Origin: Paracyclopina nana
Lineage: Eukaryota > Arthropoda > Copepoda > Cyclopoida > Cyclopettidae
Direction of reading: 5' to 3'
DNA: 64,000 nt
Assembly (NCBI GenBank): GCA_019096065.1
Contig: JAGUCH010000003.1
Span: forward strand, 7,874,001-7,938,000
Positions 61,153-64,000 of the stretch are shown here, in pieces. Numbering within the stretch: the first letter of the stretch is position 1; every line of letters starts with the position of its first letter. Both the position numbers and the translations under genes were made by a program. Below the pieces are notes generated by a model. The model was not told where the DNA came from and ran no database searches. It saw only the letters and a list, made by a program, of their open reading frames with translations.

Positions 61153-63971
61153 TCACGAGTCTTCCACCATATTCACGAAAGACACAGGGAAAAGGCCTCT
61201 TTTGGATGGATCCGCCAGAAGACAGCCTTCCATCCAATTTTCATCTTCGGTGTCTTCATTGATCACCACAATTATGTCTCCTTCCTCGAAGGTGAGCTCA
61301 TCTTCGTTGTCAGCTTCGCAGTCGTACAGCGCTCTACACTTTCGTCCGACGAGGCAATTGTTATTTGGCTAAAAATACACATTATCACATATAACGAAAT
61401 ACACTTCAAAAAGTCTCATTAGTACCTTTCGTGGGGGAGGAGCCGGGTTTCTGGATTTCATTCCAGGCTGATGGTGATGCCTTCTCCTATGCTGAATTCC
61501 TCCGGATTCATCTGACAGCGAATCAAGGCTTTCCGTGGATTGGCCTGTGAGTATTCTGAGATTCTCTGGAGAGGACTCTTCAGCAAAACTCTGCATCGTA
61601 GGGGGTGAAGTATCCGAGCTCCCTCCGGATTTGGGACCAACTGTAATTAAAGATCAAGGGAGTGTGAGCAAATAAGCTAATATTGATGTTATGCAGTAGC
61701 ATTACAACCACGCAAGCAAATCTCCGGAAAGCCGCCATAGCACCATACGGATACAATAATGTACTAATGTATTTGTTACTGTATAGTAGGTAAAAGGGTT
61801 TGCTTACAGAACTTACCATGAAGGTAAACAGTGTGATGGACTTTTCCAGAGTGGTAAGAGGATATGGGCGTATTGGACCCCGTCCCACTATCCGAGGATG
61901 GCGACCTCTTGTGGTGAGCAGACTTCTTGTTATTACCCGAAATTACCCGTGGGGAAGAAGTGGTGGATCTCATGTGATGCACATGAGCTGGCAGCGTGTT
62001 GTAGGCAGTTGACGGCAAAGACATGGACTGTTTTGAACCTTTTTTCAGCGAGCCCACCATATGTGAGGCCAAATTGGAGCCGGAAACTGATGAATTGAAG
62101 CAAGCGTCACATACAAAGCTCACATTAACAAATATAATAACGGCTTACATATTGAGGGCTTTTTGCTCTGTGGAGGAGGTGGAGGTGGCATAATTCGGTA
62201 TGAGCCAGGAGAATCCCCACCATGATCACTGGGCGTGGACCTCGACCAGTCTGAGGTATTGGCAGTGAAGTAATCCTTTGGGCTGTTATTGTTGTTGGGC
62301 GAGTGGAACACAGTGAGCGAGGGCCTCATCATCTTCTCAGATCCTGGGGAGAGGAGGCTGCCATTCTTCTCTGGTGACCTCAGCAGGCCATTGGACCGAG
62401 GGTGGTCATCCAGGGTCTCATCGTCTGAGAAGTCTGTGGAGCCATCATCATGCGACATGTGCCAGTCGTAGTTGACGTGCTCGAACATGGTCTTTTTCCT
62501 TTGCAGCGCGTGCAAAAGCTGCAAAAAATGATACATGAAGTTGTAACCCATTTCTCTCCTCCCTGAGGATATAATCGACTTTTTGCCCTTTCCGAGGCCA
62601 CACACATATATATACAATTTCGGCTTACCATTTCTTCGCAGAGATGGTGGTTTCTCTCCTTGGAAATGGATAGTGGTGACTTTCCATTGTTGTTTTCGAC
62701 AGAAGGATTAGCTCCGGATCTGAGCAGGAGCCTCATGCTCTCAGGTTGGTTTTGGATAACACAATAATGGAGGGGAGTGTTGCCCTCGCGACTCTGCTTG
62801 TCCAAGCTGTGGCTGTTTTGCACGATAAAGTCCACGATATGCAAGGAGTGGCCATTTTCATGGCTAATCGCTTTGTGAAGGCTGCTCTCTGCAAACTCCT
62901 GCAAAAAGACATCAAACGTTTTATTTGAAAATCAGCCAGAGTGAAAAAGTTTTTTCCTCTGAATGGCTTTCAAGGACTTTTTCCTGACAACTTTTATCTT
63001 TTCTTCTGGAACTCTTTATAAAGGCTACATATGTGGCATAAAAATTGGGTCACTCTCCCTTGAGATGAACAGAGCGAAAGTGCTATATAATATAGCAGTT
63101 ATTTCATTGGAAAGACAATTTGCCATTCCTTTATTAGGAAGTTCGTTCTATTCTATGTATAATTCACGAGCCCTGAAAGCCCTGCTCCCCTAGCTAGCTT
63201 TCATCTACGCGGTGTCATTAAGTGCTTTTATCAGTAACTTACACTATTCGGAAATGGGTCAGTCAAGTCCACCCCATGAGCTCCAGCCTCGCAGAAACAT
63301 CTGAGGACGTCATAGAGGCTGTGCTCTTCAATGGCAGCCTCCAATTCTTGGAGGATCTCATGAGGGCTGGAGAACAAGGTTTCGACAAACTTTTTGTCCT
63401 CGTACTTGGCTTTGATGTAGGCTTTCCTCTCAGCCCTGCAAAATAAAGTTGCCAATACGTGTACTTTGAAATATTCTCCAATATGCTCACATTGTGCTAT
63501 TGGGGTTGAGTTTCGAGGTTGCCCTGGCCTCCATGATCTTGTTAAAGTTCTCGTTGGTCATGTAGCGAGCGACTAGAAGTTGTGAAGTGCCAATATTGTC
63601 TAGAGTCAGGGACTGGATTTTCGAGATGTGAACTCCCATTTCTCGATGGATCCCAGAGCATTCGATGCAAACAATCACTCCAAAATTGGTGGAGAGCCAA
63701 GTAGCATCTGTAAAAAAATGATAAAAATATTATTTGCTGTTTGGAATACTGGAAAAAGCAAGGTTGGTGTACCGTTTTGCGAGCCACAATCACAGCATCG
63801 ATCATTGCCAGGAAGGCCACGAATGAAGGCCACCAGGGTCCTTTGGAGCTCCAGGAAGCTCTGGTTGACATTGGAGGAGTGGCCGTTATCCTGGAAAGCC
63901 TGGTTCAACGCCCTATCTTTCGAGTTGAGCAGCACAGACATCCATTCTTCCCTATCAGTCTCATTTTCAGC
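61153..63971 (-). CDS. ASAP-family ArfGAP (PH, ArfGAP, ankyrin, SH3), 3' part
   Basis: Eight exons lie in the window: 63971-63773, 63707-63491, 63435-63243, 62898-62629, 62518-62149, 62086-61817, 61640-61426, 61368-61153 (1950 nt, 649 residues to the stop). The gene starts beyond the right edge, so BAR and most of PH are missing. In order: end of PH (TDREEWMSVLLNSKDRAL), an ArfGAP zinc finger (CCDCGS...CIEC) with the catalytic Arg in GIHREMGVH, ankyrin repeats (NTPLHYC, LLLRSGANPS), a long Ser/Pro-rich stretch with MPPPPPPQSKKP and APPPRKP, and a C-terminal SH3 (RALYDCEADNEDELTFEEGD) ending VSFVNMVEDS. ASAP proteins stimulate GTP hydrolysis on Arf1/5/6 at membranes and adhesion sites, and their SH3 binds partners such as FAK. 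A single SH3 at the end matches ASAP1/2. Convergent with the nuclear receptor gene. Confidence 0.97.
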
Positions 63972-64000
63972 CTGCAATGTAGCCAAAAATATAGTGAAAT

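Overview
This window looks like nuclear DNA of a small-genome invertebrate animal, most likely an arthropod and perhaps a crustacean. Evidence: spliced genes with many 53-65 bp introns, metazoan-type tRNA-His genes, an M14 carboxypeptidase, an ASAP-type ArfGAP, a five-Ig adhesion receptor and a divergent nuclear receptor. The host DNA is AT-rich by eye. The species cannot be fixed from the sequence.

Layout: (1) 1-6485 has no gene I can support, but holds a striking paired CACGTG/CCAAT regulatory motif near 1.84 kb. (2) 6486-8155 (-) is a complete seven-exon secreted metallocarboxypeptidase. (3) 8156-15156 is gene-free and carries two fold-back elements. (4) 15157-16174 (+) is a four-exon small secreted, threonine-rich protein with a furin-like site; a Tourist-like MITE sits in its second intron. 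(5) 16175-18134 is gene-free apart from a 68-bp-arm palindrome. (6) 18135-28485 (-) is a complete Ty3/gypsy-class LTR retroelement with 195-bp LTRs that look identical, a CAAT target duplication, gag, pol and a third env-like gene. The env-like gene resembles glycoproteins of jingchuvirus-type RNA viruses. Protease, integrase tail and env are broken by several one-base frame shifts. (7) 28486-46321 is a gene-poor stretch with two identical tRNA-His(GTG) genes and one more inverted-repeat element. (8) 46322-52293 (-) is an eight-exon, 711-residue five-Ig transmembrane receptor. (9) 52294-58843 is gene-free, with a second copy of the Tourist-like MITE. (10) 58844-60876 (+) is a two-exon, 633-residue nuclear receptor, tail-to-tail with (11) 61153-63971 (-), the 3' eight exons of an ASAP-family ArfGAP that runs off the right edge.

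The host gene models were built by joining exons at GT/AG sites. Every complete model sums to a multiple of three with no internal stop (CPase 1299 nt, secreted protein 630 nt, Ig receptor 2136 nt, nuclear receptor 1902 nt), and the ASAP part is 1950 nt in frame. There is no sign of a shared pathway among neighbours. The most interesting items are the retroelement with a virus-like glycoprotein gene, the nuclear receptor with an altered first zinc finger and oversized ligand-binding half, and several compact inverted-repeat elements.
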